A stretch of 6,825 nucleotides of DNA from Bacteroidales bacterium (GTDB lineage: Bacteria > Bacteroidota > Bacteroidia > Bacteroidales > UBA12077). Below, one piece after another: positions 1-5,504 of this stretch. Numbering within the stretch: the first letter of the stretch is position 1; each line of letters opens with the position of its first letter. The position numbers were made by a program, and so were the translations under genes. The stretch is from positions 1-6,825 of the forward strand of contig JAUVUS010000133.1 in assembly GCA_030600865.1 (NCBI GenBank), read 5' to 3'. The notes under the pieces are model-generated. The model saw nothing but the letters and a program-made list of their open reading frames with translations. It did not search any database and had not been told where the DNA came from.

Positions 1-747
1 ATACATAAACAACTCATTATTGCTCACAGGGGAGAATCATTTAATGCCCCGGGAGATACGTTGTCTTCTATTAATCTTGCATGGAAAAATGAAGCAGATG
101 CAGTTGAAGTGGACGTGCGTTTAACCAAAGATAATAAGGTAGTTGTTATTCACGATGCACATACCCGGAGAGTTTCCCGAAAATTAAGATGGATTAGTAA
201 TACAGAATTGAAGGAGCTTAAAAAGCTGGATGTGGGTAAATATAAAAACAGAATGTATAAAGGGGAGAGAATTCCCACATTGCAGGAAGTTTTAAACACT
301 GTTCCGAATGGGAAGAAAATACTTATCGAAATTAAAAGTGGTGTTAAGACTATTTCGTTTCTTAAAGATGTGATTGATAAATCGGAATTGAAACCAAATC
401 AGATTGAAATTATTAGTTTTAAATTGGAAGATTTAATTGAAATAAGAAGGCAACTTCCGGCATTAGCTGTATATTGGATTTTAGTACACGATGTAGCCTG
501 GTATAAGAAAATCTTTCGTCTGCCGTTAAATAAAGTTATTTCAAAAGCCGTTAACTTACAATTAACCGGATTAGATTTGGGAATAAAGCAAACCTTAAAT
601 ACAGAAACAATAAGAGAAATTAAATCTGCGGAATTAAAATTATATACATGGACAGTAAATAATCCTGAAAAAGCCAAAAACCTGTTTGATATGGGCGTTG
701 ACGGAATTACTACCGACAGGGCAGGATGGCTTAAAAATGCACTTTAG
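1..747 (+). CDS. Glycerophosphodiester phosphodiesterase family protein, 5'-truncated by window edge
   Basis: The enzyme family hydrolyses glycerophosphodiesters to glycerol-3-phosphate and an alcohol, using a metal on a TIM barrel. The frame is open from base 1, giving 248 visible residues, so the true start lies upstream. A TTG at 61 falls inside the conserved N-terminal motif and should not be taken as the start. Counting from base 1, I see AHRG at 8-11, APGDT at 16-20, VEVDV at 35-39 (E36 and D38, usual metal ligands), the HD pair at 51-52, IEIK at 109-112 (E110, another usual metal ligand), and the family C-terminal signature YTWTVN followed by GVDGITTDR. The usual APENT reads APGDT here, a mild variation. 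The missing N-terminus is probably short, because the HRG motif normally sits near the start of the catalytic domain. I cannot tell whether there is a signal peptide. The stop codon overlaps the left end of an inverted-repeat element. Family is confident; substrate is unknown. Confidence 0.93.
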   Translation: MHKQLIIAHRGESFNAPGDTLSSINLAWKNEADAVEVDVRLTKDNKVVVIHDAHTRRVSRKLRWISNTELKELKKLDVGKYKNRMYKGERIPTLQEVLNTVPNGKKILIEIKSGVKTISFLKDVIDKSELKPNQIEIISFKLEDLIEIRRQLPALAVYWILVHDVAWYKKIFRLPLNKVISKAVNLQLTGLDLGIKQTLNTETIREIKSAELKLYTWTVNNPEKAKNLFDMGVDGITTDRAGWLKNAL

Positions 748-846
748 GTGCTTAGCGCCTGCCTGCCGCAGGCAGGGATTTGCTAACAAGCTGATGATAA
801 GATTGCTGATTTTGAAGTGATTTATAAAAGTAGCCGCTTAGCACCT
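746..846. repeat. Intergenic inverted-repeat element (MITE/REP-like candidate)
   Basis: The 12-mer AGGTGCTTAGCG at 746-757 is the reverse complement, with one mismatch, of CGCTTAGCACCT at 835-846, so about 100 bp is bounded by terminal inverted repeats. Just inside the left end is a perfect GC-rich palindrome (758-776). A short GCTAA at 782-786 can pair with TTAGC in either the left (752-756) or the right (838-842) arm, giving alternative folds. GCTGAT also occurs twice as a direct repeat at 790-795 and 805-810. The left end begins within the TAG stop of the phosphodiesterase gene. No protein is encoded. It could be a small non-autonomous repeat, a transcription terminator, or both. The inverted repeat is plainly visible; the mobile-element reading is inference, since copy number elsewhere is unknown. 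Confidence 0.5.
758..776. repeat. Perfect 19-bp GC-rich palindrome
   Basis: CCTGCCTG (758-765) and CAGGCAGG (769-776) flank a three-base CCG, forming a strong 8-bp hairpin in strongly AT-rich surroundings. It lies 11 bases after the phosphodiesterase stop codon. It could act as a strong stem at the 3' end of that transcript, but no T-run follows on either strand, so it is not a canonical intrinsic terminator. Motifs of this kind (tandem CCTG facing CAGG) resemble dispersed intergenic palindromes that I recall from Bacteroidota genomes; that is memory, not a search. Confidence 0.7.
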
Positions 847-868
847 TTTAAACTAAACTTATAGATTA

Positions 869-1843
869 ATGGCAAAAGTAATTATTGGTATTCACGGATT
901 AGGAAACAAACCATCGAAAGAAACACTTCAAAATTGGTGGAAAGAGTCTATGCTCGAAGGTTTAAAAAACACTAACCATGATTTTAAATTCCCTGAATTT
1001 GAACTTATTTATTGGGCTGATATATTACATGAAGAGCCATTGGATGAAACGATAACTGATGAAAAACATCCATTGTACCTTAAAGATAAATATGTAGCCG
1101 GAAAAGTAATTAGTACAGATATAAAACATCCGATACGAAAAAAAATATTGGACTGGTTTGATGAAGCAGCCGATAAAATTTTCTTAAATGAAGATATGAC
1201 TGTAAATTACTCCTTTATATCTGAAGCGATTATTCGTAATTATTTTAAAGACCTTGAAGCATATTATGAAAATGGAAAGATTACCGTTAATGATTTTACT
1301 TTTTTTGCCCGTGATCAGATTAGAAATAAATTAATTGAAGTCTTAAAGAAATACCAGGATGACAATATTTTTCTTGTTGCTCATAGCATGGGGTCTATTA
1401 TTGCGTTTGATATACTTACATTTAATTTACCTAAACTAAAAATAAATACATTTGCTACCATTGGTTCGCCACTCGGAATACCTTTTGTAAGAAGCAAAAT
1501 AGCACAAGAAAAAAAGGTAGTTTTAAACGATAATAATAAATTAAAAACACCTCCAGGAGTTCAAGAAAATTGGTGTAACTTTTCCGATCTTGAAGATCAT
1601 GTTGCTATAAATTACAGCCTGGAAAATGATTTTGATGAAAACAAGTCAGGAATAAAAGCAATTGATTTTATTGTGAATAACAACTACGAGATTGATGACG
1701 AGAAAAACCCTCATAAATCATTCGGATATCTGAGAACACCTGAATTCTCAAATATTTTGTTAGAGTTTATCCAACAAAAAGAAAAAGGATTTATACAAAA
1801 AATAAAAGATATTTTTGGTTTACTCAAACGAACCAAAGAATAA
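869..1843 (+). CDS. Alpha/beta hydrolase (lipase/esterase-like), cytoplasmic
   Basis: This 324-residue protein has the hallmarks of a serine alpha/beta hydrolase. The N-terminal strand runs into IGIHGLGNKP (6-15), where the HG pair is the usual oxyanion-hole position. The nucleophile elbow FLVAHSMGS (168-176) contains Ser173 in an A-H-S-M-G form of GxSxG. Candidate acids are Asp240 and Asp243 in NFSDLEDHV (237-245), and the likely catalytic His is His282 in NPHKSFGYL. The N-terminus has no signal peptide and there is no convincing transmembrane helix, so it should be cytosolic. A charged, extended region (about 45-145) between strand 1 and the elbow probably forms a cap or insertion. The ATG at 869 is the natural start because the first beta strand begins at residue 3; no Shine-Dalgarno sequence is seen, as is common in Bacteroidota. 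It stands alone, 121 bp after the phosphodiesterase and convergent with the response regulator. Substrate unknown: lipid, ester or peptide bonds are all possible. Confidence 0.85.
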   Translation: MAKVIIGIHGLGNKPSKETLQNWWKESMLEGLKNTNHDFKFPEFELIYWADILHEEPLDETITDEKHPLYLKDKYVAGKVISTDIKHPIRKKILDWFDEAADKIFLNEDMTVNYSFISEAIIRNYFKDLEAYYENGKITVNDFTFFARDQIRNKLIEVLKKYQDDNIFLVAHSMGSIIAFDILTFNLPKLKINTFATIGSPLGIPFVRSKIAQEKKVVLNDNNKLKTPPGVQENWCNFSDLEDHVAINYSLENDFDENKSGIKAIDFIVNNNYEIDDEKNPHKSFGYLRTPEFSNILLEFIQQKEKGFIQKIKDIFGLLKRTKE

Positions 1844-1867
1844 AACAGATATTTTATCTAACACTTA

Positions 1868-1903
1868 AGGCTTGATTAAAATGCAAAGCCTAATATTTAT
1901 TTT
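1868..1903 (+). terminator. Weak hairpin between convergent genes, possible terminator
   Basis: AGGCTT (1868-1873) and AAGCCT (1886-1891) form a 6-bp stem with a 12-base loop, followed on the + strand by an AT-rich stretch with an interrupted T-run. It lies between the convergent hydrolase and response-regulator ends, and its right arm overlaps the regulator's stop codon. The stem is short and the U-tract broken, so this is only a candidate. Confidence 0.3.
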
Positions 1904-2243
1904 CTAACCTTTGTAATACTGCATTTTTATAACTTCGACTAATTGGTATTTCACTTCCATTAATTTCAATGTATTCATTTGTAAATGATTCAATACTGGC
2001 AAGCGAGACTATAAATGAACGATGAGTCCGAATAAAGTCTTTTTGAGGTAGCATAACTTCAATATTCGATATGGTTTCTCGTGTAATAATTGTTTTATCA
2101 GTTAAATGTATTTTTATATAATCACTTAAACTTTCAATATAGTTTATATCGCAAAAATTAATTTTAATCATTTTTCTATCGGAACGTACAAAAATAAAAT
2201 TGCTTTTTTCGGAAGTAATTCCCTCAGTATAGTCCTCTTTCAT
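1890..2243 (-). CDS. LytTR DNA-binding domain (C-terminal half of split response regulator)
   Basis: From the ATG at 2243 this frame encodes 117 residues that form a full LytTR domain, the beta-rich DNA-binding fold that usually recognises paired short direct repeats upstream of target genes. Visible family signatures are FIFVRSDRKMIKI (about 17-29), INYIESLSDYIKIHL (33-47), the THRSFIVSL segment (73-81) and the C-terminal EIPISRSYKNAV (97-108). The ATG lies 18 bp after the REC stop codon in the same frame. If used, it would give a free DNA-binding protein with no receiver domain. No Shine-Dalgarno is seen. A six-codon frame (ATG at 2257) ends in a TGA overlapping this ATG, which could allow re-initiation; that is speculation. 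Without its REC domain, regulation by phosphorylation would be lost. Confidence 0.8.
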   Translation of the reverse strand: MKEDYTEGITSEKSNFIFVRSDRKMIKINFCDINYIESLSDYIKIHLTDKTIITRETISNIEVMLPQKDFIRTHRSFIVSLASIESFTNEYIEINGSEIPISRSYKNAVLQRLENKY

Positions 2244-2261
2244 AGGCGGATTTTCATCAAG

Positions 2262-2609
2262 TTATTTATTTATTGCTTGAAGTAAACGTTCAAAAGATAT
2301 TGGCTTTAGTAAATAGTCAACAGCTTGTAAATCGAAACCATCAACTGCATATTCTCTGTAAGCAGTAGTGAAAATAATTTTTATGTTTTTATTTATTGAT
2401 TTTGCAAAAGATAAACCTGAAATTTCGGGCATATTAATATCCAGAAAGATTAAATCCACTTTTTCCGAATTAATATGATTAAATGCTTCCAGAGCACTTT
2501 TACAACTGCCGACTACATGAATAGTTTGAATTTTTGCCAGATGGTTTTCCAGAATTTCACGGGCAACCGGTTCATCATCTACAATTAAACATTGAATAGT
2601 TTCAGGCAT
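2262..2609 (-). CDS. Response regulator receiver (REC) domain (N-terminal half of split LytR-type regulator)
   Basis: The 115 residues form a complete CheY-like receiver: LIVDDE near the N-terminus with acidic Asp11 and Asp12, phosphoacceptor Asp57 in LIFLDINMP (53-61), Thr81/Thr82 in FTTAY, and Lys102 in YLLKPI. The segment FDLQAVDYLLKPI is typical of the LytR/AgrA class. The protein ends at QAINK, exactly where a linker to LytTR would begin, because of a TAA at 2264-2262; the output domain continues in frame beyond it. The gene overlaps the 3' end of the histidine kinase by 8 bp (ATG at 2609 to kinase stop at 2602), indicating translational coupling in one operon. It should be phosphorylated by that kinase. 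As a lone receiver it could still accept phosphate but could not bind DNA unless it associates with the separate LytTR half. Confidence 0.85.
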   Translation of the reverse strand: MPETIQCLIVDDEPVAREILENHLAKIQTIHVVGSCKSALEAFNHINSEKVDLIFLDINMPEISGLSFAKSINKNIKIIFTTAYREYAVDGFDLQAVDYLLKPISFERLLQAINK

Positions 2610-3672
2610 TTTTAATAGTATTTAAATTGAATATTGATAAGTTCACAGAATACCAATCATCTTTGTTTTCAATCTTTAATTTATAAGAATTGCTGTAATG
2701 TAAATCAAGTCTTTTTCTAATGTTCTCAAGTCCTATTCCGCTATTTTTAGTTTTTGTATTATCATTTAAAACCGTATTACGAATCGAAAATTCCAGACGG
2801 TTTTCTGTTACAGTTACATTGATTTCTATCGTTAAAAAACCATCTATTATGTTACCATGTTTAAAAGCGTTTTCAATAAATGGAATCAACAACATGGGCG
2901 CAATTTCTATTTTTTCATCAATTTGATTAGTGGAAAATAAAACTTTTAAAGTATCCTGAAATCGTATTTTTTCTAATTCGATATATTCTTTTATATGTAA
3001 AACTTCTTCTTTAAGGCTGACTTTGGGTTTATTAATTTGGTATAAAATATAATCCAATAAGTTAGAAAGCATTAAGATAATTTCAGGAGTTTGTTTCGAC
3101 TGTTTTAAAGCAAAACCATAAATAGTATTTAGCGTATTGAATAAAAAATGCGGGTGAATTTGCATCTTTAAATAATGAAGCTCTTGTTCTTTTAATTGCA
3201 ATTGGGTTCCCAGAATTTTAGTTTGTAATTCTTTGTTTCTAGATATAGTCTTAAAATTTTGATTCAGCAAGCTTATAAAACTTACAACCCCAACAACTAA
3301 ATACACCAAAATGAGTACAAACACAAAATTTTTACTCATTGGTGGCATAATAGAAATATTGAAACTCAGTAAAAAAATTAAGCATCCATAAATTATCAAC
3401 ACAATTAAATAAGAAGAAAAAACTAATGTATAAAAACTATAAAGGGAAAAAAGAAAATACTTTTTTGTTAATAAATATTTAGGAATAAGAAAATAAACTA
3501 CAAAATAAGTAACAATCATAGTAAGTGGTAACAAGAAACTCGAAAGCCATTTAATATATGTTGTATCATCAGTATTAAAACTAAAAAAATATACAAAGAA
3601 AAACCATACTGCTATCCAAAACAGAATATGCAGTAGTATTAGTTTGATTTTAACTTTTTGCAGTAACTTCAT
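2602..3672 (-). CDS. LytS/YehU-family membrane sensor histidine kinase
   Basis: This 356-residue inner-membrane kinase should phosphorylate the adjacent LytR-type regulator. The N-terminal third holds about four hydrophobic helices (roughly 10-30, 41-64, 73-103, 114-136) with a very small extracytoplasmic portion, so the stimulus is likely sensed within or near the membrane. A coiled-coil-prone linker rich in Q, E, K and L (about 140-168) leads to the signature QIHPHFLFNTLN (171-182), with phosphoacceptor His175. The ATPase part has the N-box IPFIENAFKHG (263-273, Asn268) and a glycine box around SGIGLENIRKRL (311-322). This is the His_kinase/HATPase_c arrangement of the LytS/YehU class. The length is normal for Bacteroidota members. 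The ATG at 3672 directly precedes the first helix. It is first in a two-gene operon, overlapping the regulator by 8 bp, and divergent from the ExbB-like gene. The signal is unknown. Confidence 0.92.
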   Translation of the reverse strand: MKLLQKVKIKLILLHILFWIAVWFFFVYFFSFNTDDTTYIKWLSSFLLPLTMIVTYFVVYFLIPKYLLTKKYFLFSLYSFYTLVFSSYLIVLIIYGCLIFLLSFNISIMPPMSKNFVFVLILVYLVVGVVSFISLLNQNFKTISRNKELQTKILGTQLQLKEQELHYLKMQIHPHFLFNTLNTIYGFALKQSKQTPEIILMLSNLLDYILYQINKPKVSLKEEVLHIKEYIELEKIRFQDTLKVLFSTNQIDEKIEIAPMLLIPFIENAFKHGNIIDGFLTIEINVTVTENRLEFSIRNTVLNDNTKTKNSGIGLENIRKRLDLHYSNSYKLKIENKDDWYSVNLSIFNLNTIKNA

Positions 3673-3885
3673 TAGAACAATATTACATAAATTCTTTTAA
3701 TCGACATTTTTTTATAGACTAATGACCAATTTAGAATCCTTTATTACTTATCAGGATGTTAAATTACATTTTGTATCTTTATATTCGTTAAAAAGCGAAG
3801 TAAAATTCTAATCCGTCGTAAATAAAAAAAATCAATAGAAATCCTTCTTAGATTTGATTCAGTATTAACTAAAAACACAAACATT
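3673..3885. promoter_or_regulatory. Divergent intergenic region carrying promoters for the kinase operon and the ExbB-like gene
   Basis: This very AT-rich 213-bp gap separates two divergent genes and must contain both promoters. On the + strand, TATCTTTA at 3774-3781 matches 7 of 8 positions of the Bacteroidota -7 consensus TAnnTTTG, but I see no TTTG at the expected distance upstream, so the assignment is weak. TCGTTAAA at 3785-3792 and TCGTAA at 3816-3821 are similar and start 31 bp apart, about three helical turns. They are possible LytTR half-sites, though the match to the published-style consensus is poor. No RNA gene or convincing small protein gene is seen. Confidence 0.3.
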
Positions 3886-4272
3886 ATGAATCTTTGGACA
3901 CAAATTATTGACAAGTTTAATGAAGGCGGACCTTTCTTTATGTATGCTATTTTAGTTTTATTAATTATTATCCTGGCTTTATTTGTTAAAGGCTTAATGG
4001 ATAAAAAAGATTATGGTAAAACGATTGCTCTAATTAAATCATTAAGTTGGTTTACCGTTGCATGGGGGTTTTTGGGGCGCACTATCGGATTGATAGTAGC
4101 ATTTGACAATGTATCAGCGCATGGTGAATTGACACCTAGTCTTTTAGGAGATGGATTGAAAATGGCATTACTAAATCCTCTTTTTGCAATCATGGTATTT
4201 TTGGTGGCCCGTTTAGGAATTATAATTCTTATTATGATGCAGAAGGAAAAAGAAAAGGCAGATAATAATTAG
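3886..4272 (+). CDS. Short MotA/TolQ/ExbB proton-channel family protein
   Basis: The protein has 128 residues with three predicted membrane helices (about 16-36, 50-73, 92-118), a short amphipathic N-terminus and a charged tail (KEKEKADNN). The second helix carries GFLGRTIGLIVAFD (61-74), matching the conserved GxxGTxxGLxxAF segment of TolQ/ExbB. The region TPSLLGDGLKMALLNPLFAI (83-102) matches the segment before and into the last helix. It is about half the length of a classical ExbB or TolQ and resembles short Bacteroidota members of the family. Thr66 probably corresponds to the conserved channel threonine, but the usual second Thr-Thr pair appears as Asn97-Pro98. No ExbD/TolR partner follows; a terminator closes the gene, so it is monocistronic. 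ATG at 3886 has an A-rich leader and no Shine-Dalgarno. Ion conduction is a family inference; without a partner its role is unclear. It is divergent from the LytS-type kinase and could be its target. Confidence 0.8.
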   Translation: MNLWTQIIDKFNEGGPFFMYAILVLLIIILALFVKGLMDKKDYGKTIALIKSLSWFTVAWGFLGRTIGLIVAFDNVSAHGELTPSLLGDGLKMALLNPLFAIMVFLVARLGIIILIMMQKEKEKADNN

Positions 4273-4309
4273 TATAATAATGTAAATTTAAGGTTTAATC
4301 ATCTGAATT

Positions 4310-4339
4310 AGCACAGGCATTCATTGCTTGTGTTTTTTT
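4310..4339 (+). terminator. Intrinsic terminator of the ExbB-like gene
   Basis: GCACAGGC (4311-4318) pairs with GCTTGTGT (4326-4333) in an 8-bp stem including two G-U pairs, with a 7-base loop, followed by a run of seven T (4333-4339). It lies 38 bp after the stop codon, in the correct orientation. On the minus strand no T-run follows the stem, so it acts mainly on the + transcript and protects the convergent ThiF-like gene ending at 4343. Confidence 0.85.
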
Positions 4340-4342
4340 AAT

Positions 4343-5029
4343 CTACTTTATATTAATTACATCAAAAGAGTTAGATAGTAAGTCTATTACGAGTATTTTT
4401 TCGTATAGTAGATTTTTAAAATCACCGGTTAAATATTTTATCCCTTCTGAAACTTGCAGCGAGGCCATGGTTGTTACAACCGGCGGAAATATTTCTTTGT
4501 TAATTTTCTCGTCAAATCTGGCTGCATCCACGGAAATGACTTTTCTTAAACATTCTGTTTTCCCCGGGATTATTACTGTAAGCTGCCCAAAATAAGAACT
4601 AACACCGGCATGAACCATTGGTATTCCTTTTGGGTAAATCAGATCATCAAGAATGTATCTTGAGGTAAAATTGTCGAGACAATCAAAAACCAAATCAACT
4701 TCCGGAATTTCTGTTTTTTCGATGACCTTTTCGCAATGAGCAATAATTTCAACCTTAGGGTTTATCTTTTTTAAATTCTCGAAAGCAATTCTGCACTTGG
4801 GCTTGCCAATATTTTCTGAATTATATAATATCTGACGGTTAAGATCAGGCAGGTCTATTTCGGCAAACTCGAAAAAATGAATTGTGCCAATACCTAAACG
4901 AACAAGTAGGTTGAGAACCGTACTGCCTAAACCGCCGGCTCCGGCCACCATAACAGATGCCTTTTTTATTTTCGCGAATTTTATTTCGCCCAAAAGGTCA
5001 ATATGTCTTGAGTATATTTCCAAAATCAA
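4343..5029 (-). CDS. ThiF/MoeB/HesA-family E1-like adenylyltransferase for the adjacent sulfur carrier
   Basis: It should adenylate the C-terminal glycine of a ubiquitin-like sulfur carrier, the step before thiocarboxylate formation in molybdopterin or thiamine synthesis. The 228 residues show YSRHIDLLGE (6-15), nucleotide-binding GAGGLGS (30-36), DLPDLNRQILY (59-69) with the Arg and Gln used in ATP contacts, and FDCLDNFTSRY (115-125) with Asp119, the usual Mg/ATP aspartate. MoeB and ThiF normally carry two CxxC zinc pairs. Here the first is reduced to one cysteine (ECLRK, Cys160) and the protein ends before the second, so the zinc site is absent. There is no ATG near the 5' end. The open start is TTG at 5029 overlapping the carrier's stop, but a second TTG two codons on (5023) sits 6 bases after a GGAGG and may be the true start. 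The partner is the upstream MoaD-like gene (4-bp overlap), and the AOR context points to tungsto- or molybdopterin supply rather than thiamine. Confidence 0.9.
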   Translation of the reverse strand: MILEIYSRHIDLLGEIKFAKIKKASVMVAGAGGLGSTVLNLLVRLGIGTIHFFEFAEIDLPDLNRQILYNSENIGKPKCRIAFENLKKINPKVEIIAHCEKVIEKTEIPEVDLVFDCLDNFTSRYILDDLIYPKGIPMVHAGVSSYFGQLTVIIPGKTECLRKVISVDAARFDEKINKEIFPPVVTTMASLQVSEGIKYLTGDFKNLLYEKILVIDLLSNSFDVINIK

Positions 5030-5307
5030 CCTCCTCCTGAAGGTGGAAAAACCGAAACTTCACACTCTTTGGTTATCAATGTTTCAAGCTTATCAGCATG
5101 GAAAATGTTTTCCCCATTTATCAATAATATAGTTCCAACCATAATTTTACCATCTTCAATTAATTCGGGAATGATATCAGTATTCAGTTTTTGCGAAACC
5201 AATTCCAGAAGCTGCATTATTGTAACAGGCTTGTCTGTTTCGATTTCGAGCTCGGCTACTCCTAGTTTTAGTCGTAAAGTTGCAAATAGTTTTATATGAA
5301 TTATCAT
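5026..5307 (-). CDS. MoaD/ThiS-family sulfur carrier protein
   Basis: This 93-residue beta-grasp protein begins MIIHIKLFATLRLKLG, the typical MoaD first strand and turn, continues with a TIMQLLELVSQKL helix (29-41) and an ILLINGENI strand (60-68), and ends FPPSGGG, the PPxxGG tail whose terminal glycine is adenylated and converted to a thiocarboxylate. It should donate sulfur for the dithiolene of the pterin cofactor. The C-terminal Gly-Gly is directly exposed by the stop codon, so no processing is needed. The gene overlaps the ThiF-like E1 gene by 4 bp and lies downstream of an aldehyde ferredoxin oxidoreductase gene, separated by 197 bp with a terminator-like hairpin. MoaD is favoured over ThiS because of the AOR neighbour, the PP before the tail and the length (ThiS is usually about 65 residues); this is inference. 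No MoaE partner is visible here, so a general MoaE elsewhere would be needed. Confidence 0.9.
   Translation of the reverse strand: MIIHIKLFATLRLKLGVAELEIETDKPVTIMQLLELVSQKLNTDIIPELIEDGKIMVGTILLINGENIFHADKLETLITKECEVSVFPPSGGG
5030..5038 (-). promoter_or_regulatory. Shine-Dalgarno-like AGGAGGAGG inside the Gly-Gly-Gly codons of the carrier gene
   Basis: The last codons of the carrier gene (GGA GGA GGT) create a purine tract resembling a strong ribosome binding site. It ends 6 bases before TTG 5023 and directly abuts TTG 5029. This favours the downstream TTG as the start of the ThiF-like gene and suggests coupled translation. Bacteroidota generally depend little on Shine-Dalgarno pairing, so the match may just follow from the need to encode glycines. 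Confidence 0.4.
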
Positions 5308-5389
5308 CTGTATAAATTTACTGATTGTATGCTTTTGCGTTTATTTTAAAACTAAGAATGCTATTTTATAGATAGCGGTTATTTGCCTT

Positions 5390-5439
5390 AAAAAGCCAAT
5401 ACCAGTTATTTCGAAACTGTCAGAAACAACCGGTATTGG
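5390..5439 (-). terminator. Terminator-like hairpin between the AOR and carrier genes
   Basis: Bases 5396-5410 and 5425-5439 are complementary. As minus-strand RNA they give a 15-bp stem with two G-U pairs and a 14-base loop, followed by C and then five T (5394-5390). The core is an exact 8-bp CCAATACC/GGTATTGG match. The stem lies 66 bases after the AOR stop, as expected for an AOR terminator. On the + strand the same core is followed by TTTTAATTTTA, but the stem there carries two A-C mismatches, so the minus direction is favoured. Read-through would link AOR to the carrier and E1 genes; full termination would make them separate transcripts. Confidence 0.7.
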
Positions 5440-5504
5440 TTTTAATTTTATTTATGTGTGGAACGATTTAAATTTGAATTACAAACATTAATAATTCATC
5501 AATT

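Larger units (their letters stand above)
1890..2609 (-). pseudogene. LytR/AlgR-type response regulator interrupted by an in-frame TAA
   Basis: Read as one unit, this is a REC domain followed by a LytTR DNA-binding domain in the same reading frame, 239 codons before the final stop. That matches the usual length of about 235-250 residues. A single TAA at complement(2262..2264) interrupts it at codon 116. The six codons after the stop read LDENPP and lead without a frame change into the LytTR part, where an ATG occurs. Both domains keep their conserved residues and there is no second lesion. This fits a recent nonsense mutation, a sequencing or assembly error, or a genuine split with internal re-initiation. 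The two halves are described separately. Confidence 0.7.

Noticed and set aside
61..63. TTG as the start of the phosphodiesterase.
   Set aside because: The frame is open to base 1 and encodes the conserved HRG motif upstream of this codon, so the gene starts outside the window.
399..677. 92-codon open frame on the minus strand.
   Set aside because: It is antisense to the phosphodiesterase C-terminal half, whose motifs are clear; no family features are seen in the antisense product.
2720..2926. 68-codon open frame on the + strand.
   Set aside because: It is the antisense shadow of the kinase ATPase domain.
3722..3811. 29-residue open frame (ATG at 3722) in the divergent intergenic region.
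   Set aside because: It is short, has no recognisable domain, hydrophobic segment or ribosome binding site, and lies in the expected promoter region; chance is the simplest explanation.
3785..3821. Two similar TCGT(T)AA motifs starting 31 bp apart as LytTR binding sites.
   Set aside because: The spacing is suggestive, but the match between copies is short and the fit to a LytTR consensus is poor; in AT-rich DNA this can occur by chance.
4884..5299. Two overlapping + strand open frames (82 and 76 codons).
   Set aside because: They are antisense to the ThiF-like and MoaD-like genes, which have strong family motifs; the antisense products show no recognisable features.
5361..5375. Small AT palindrome (CTATTTTATAG) upstream of the carrier gene as an operator.
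   Set aside because: It is too short and AT-rich to be distinguished from background.
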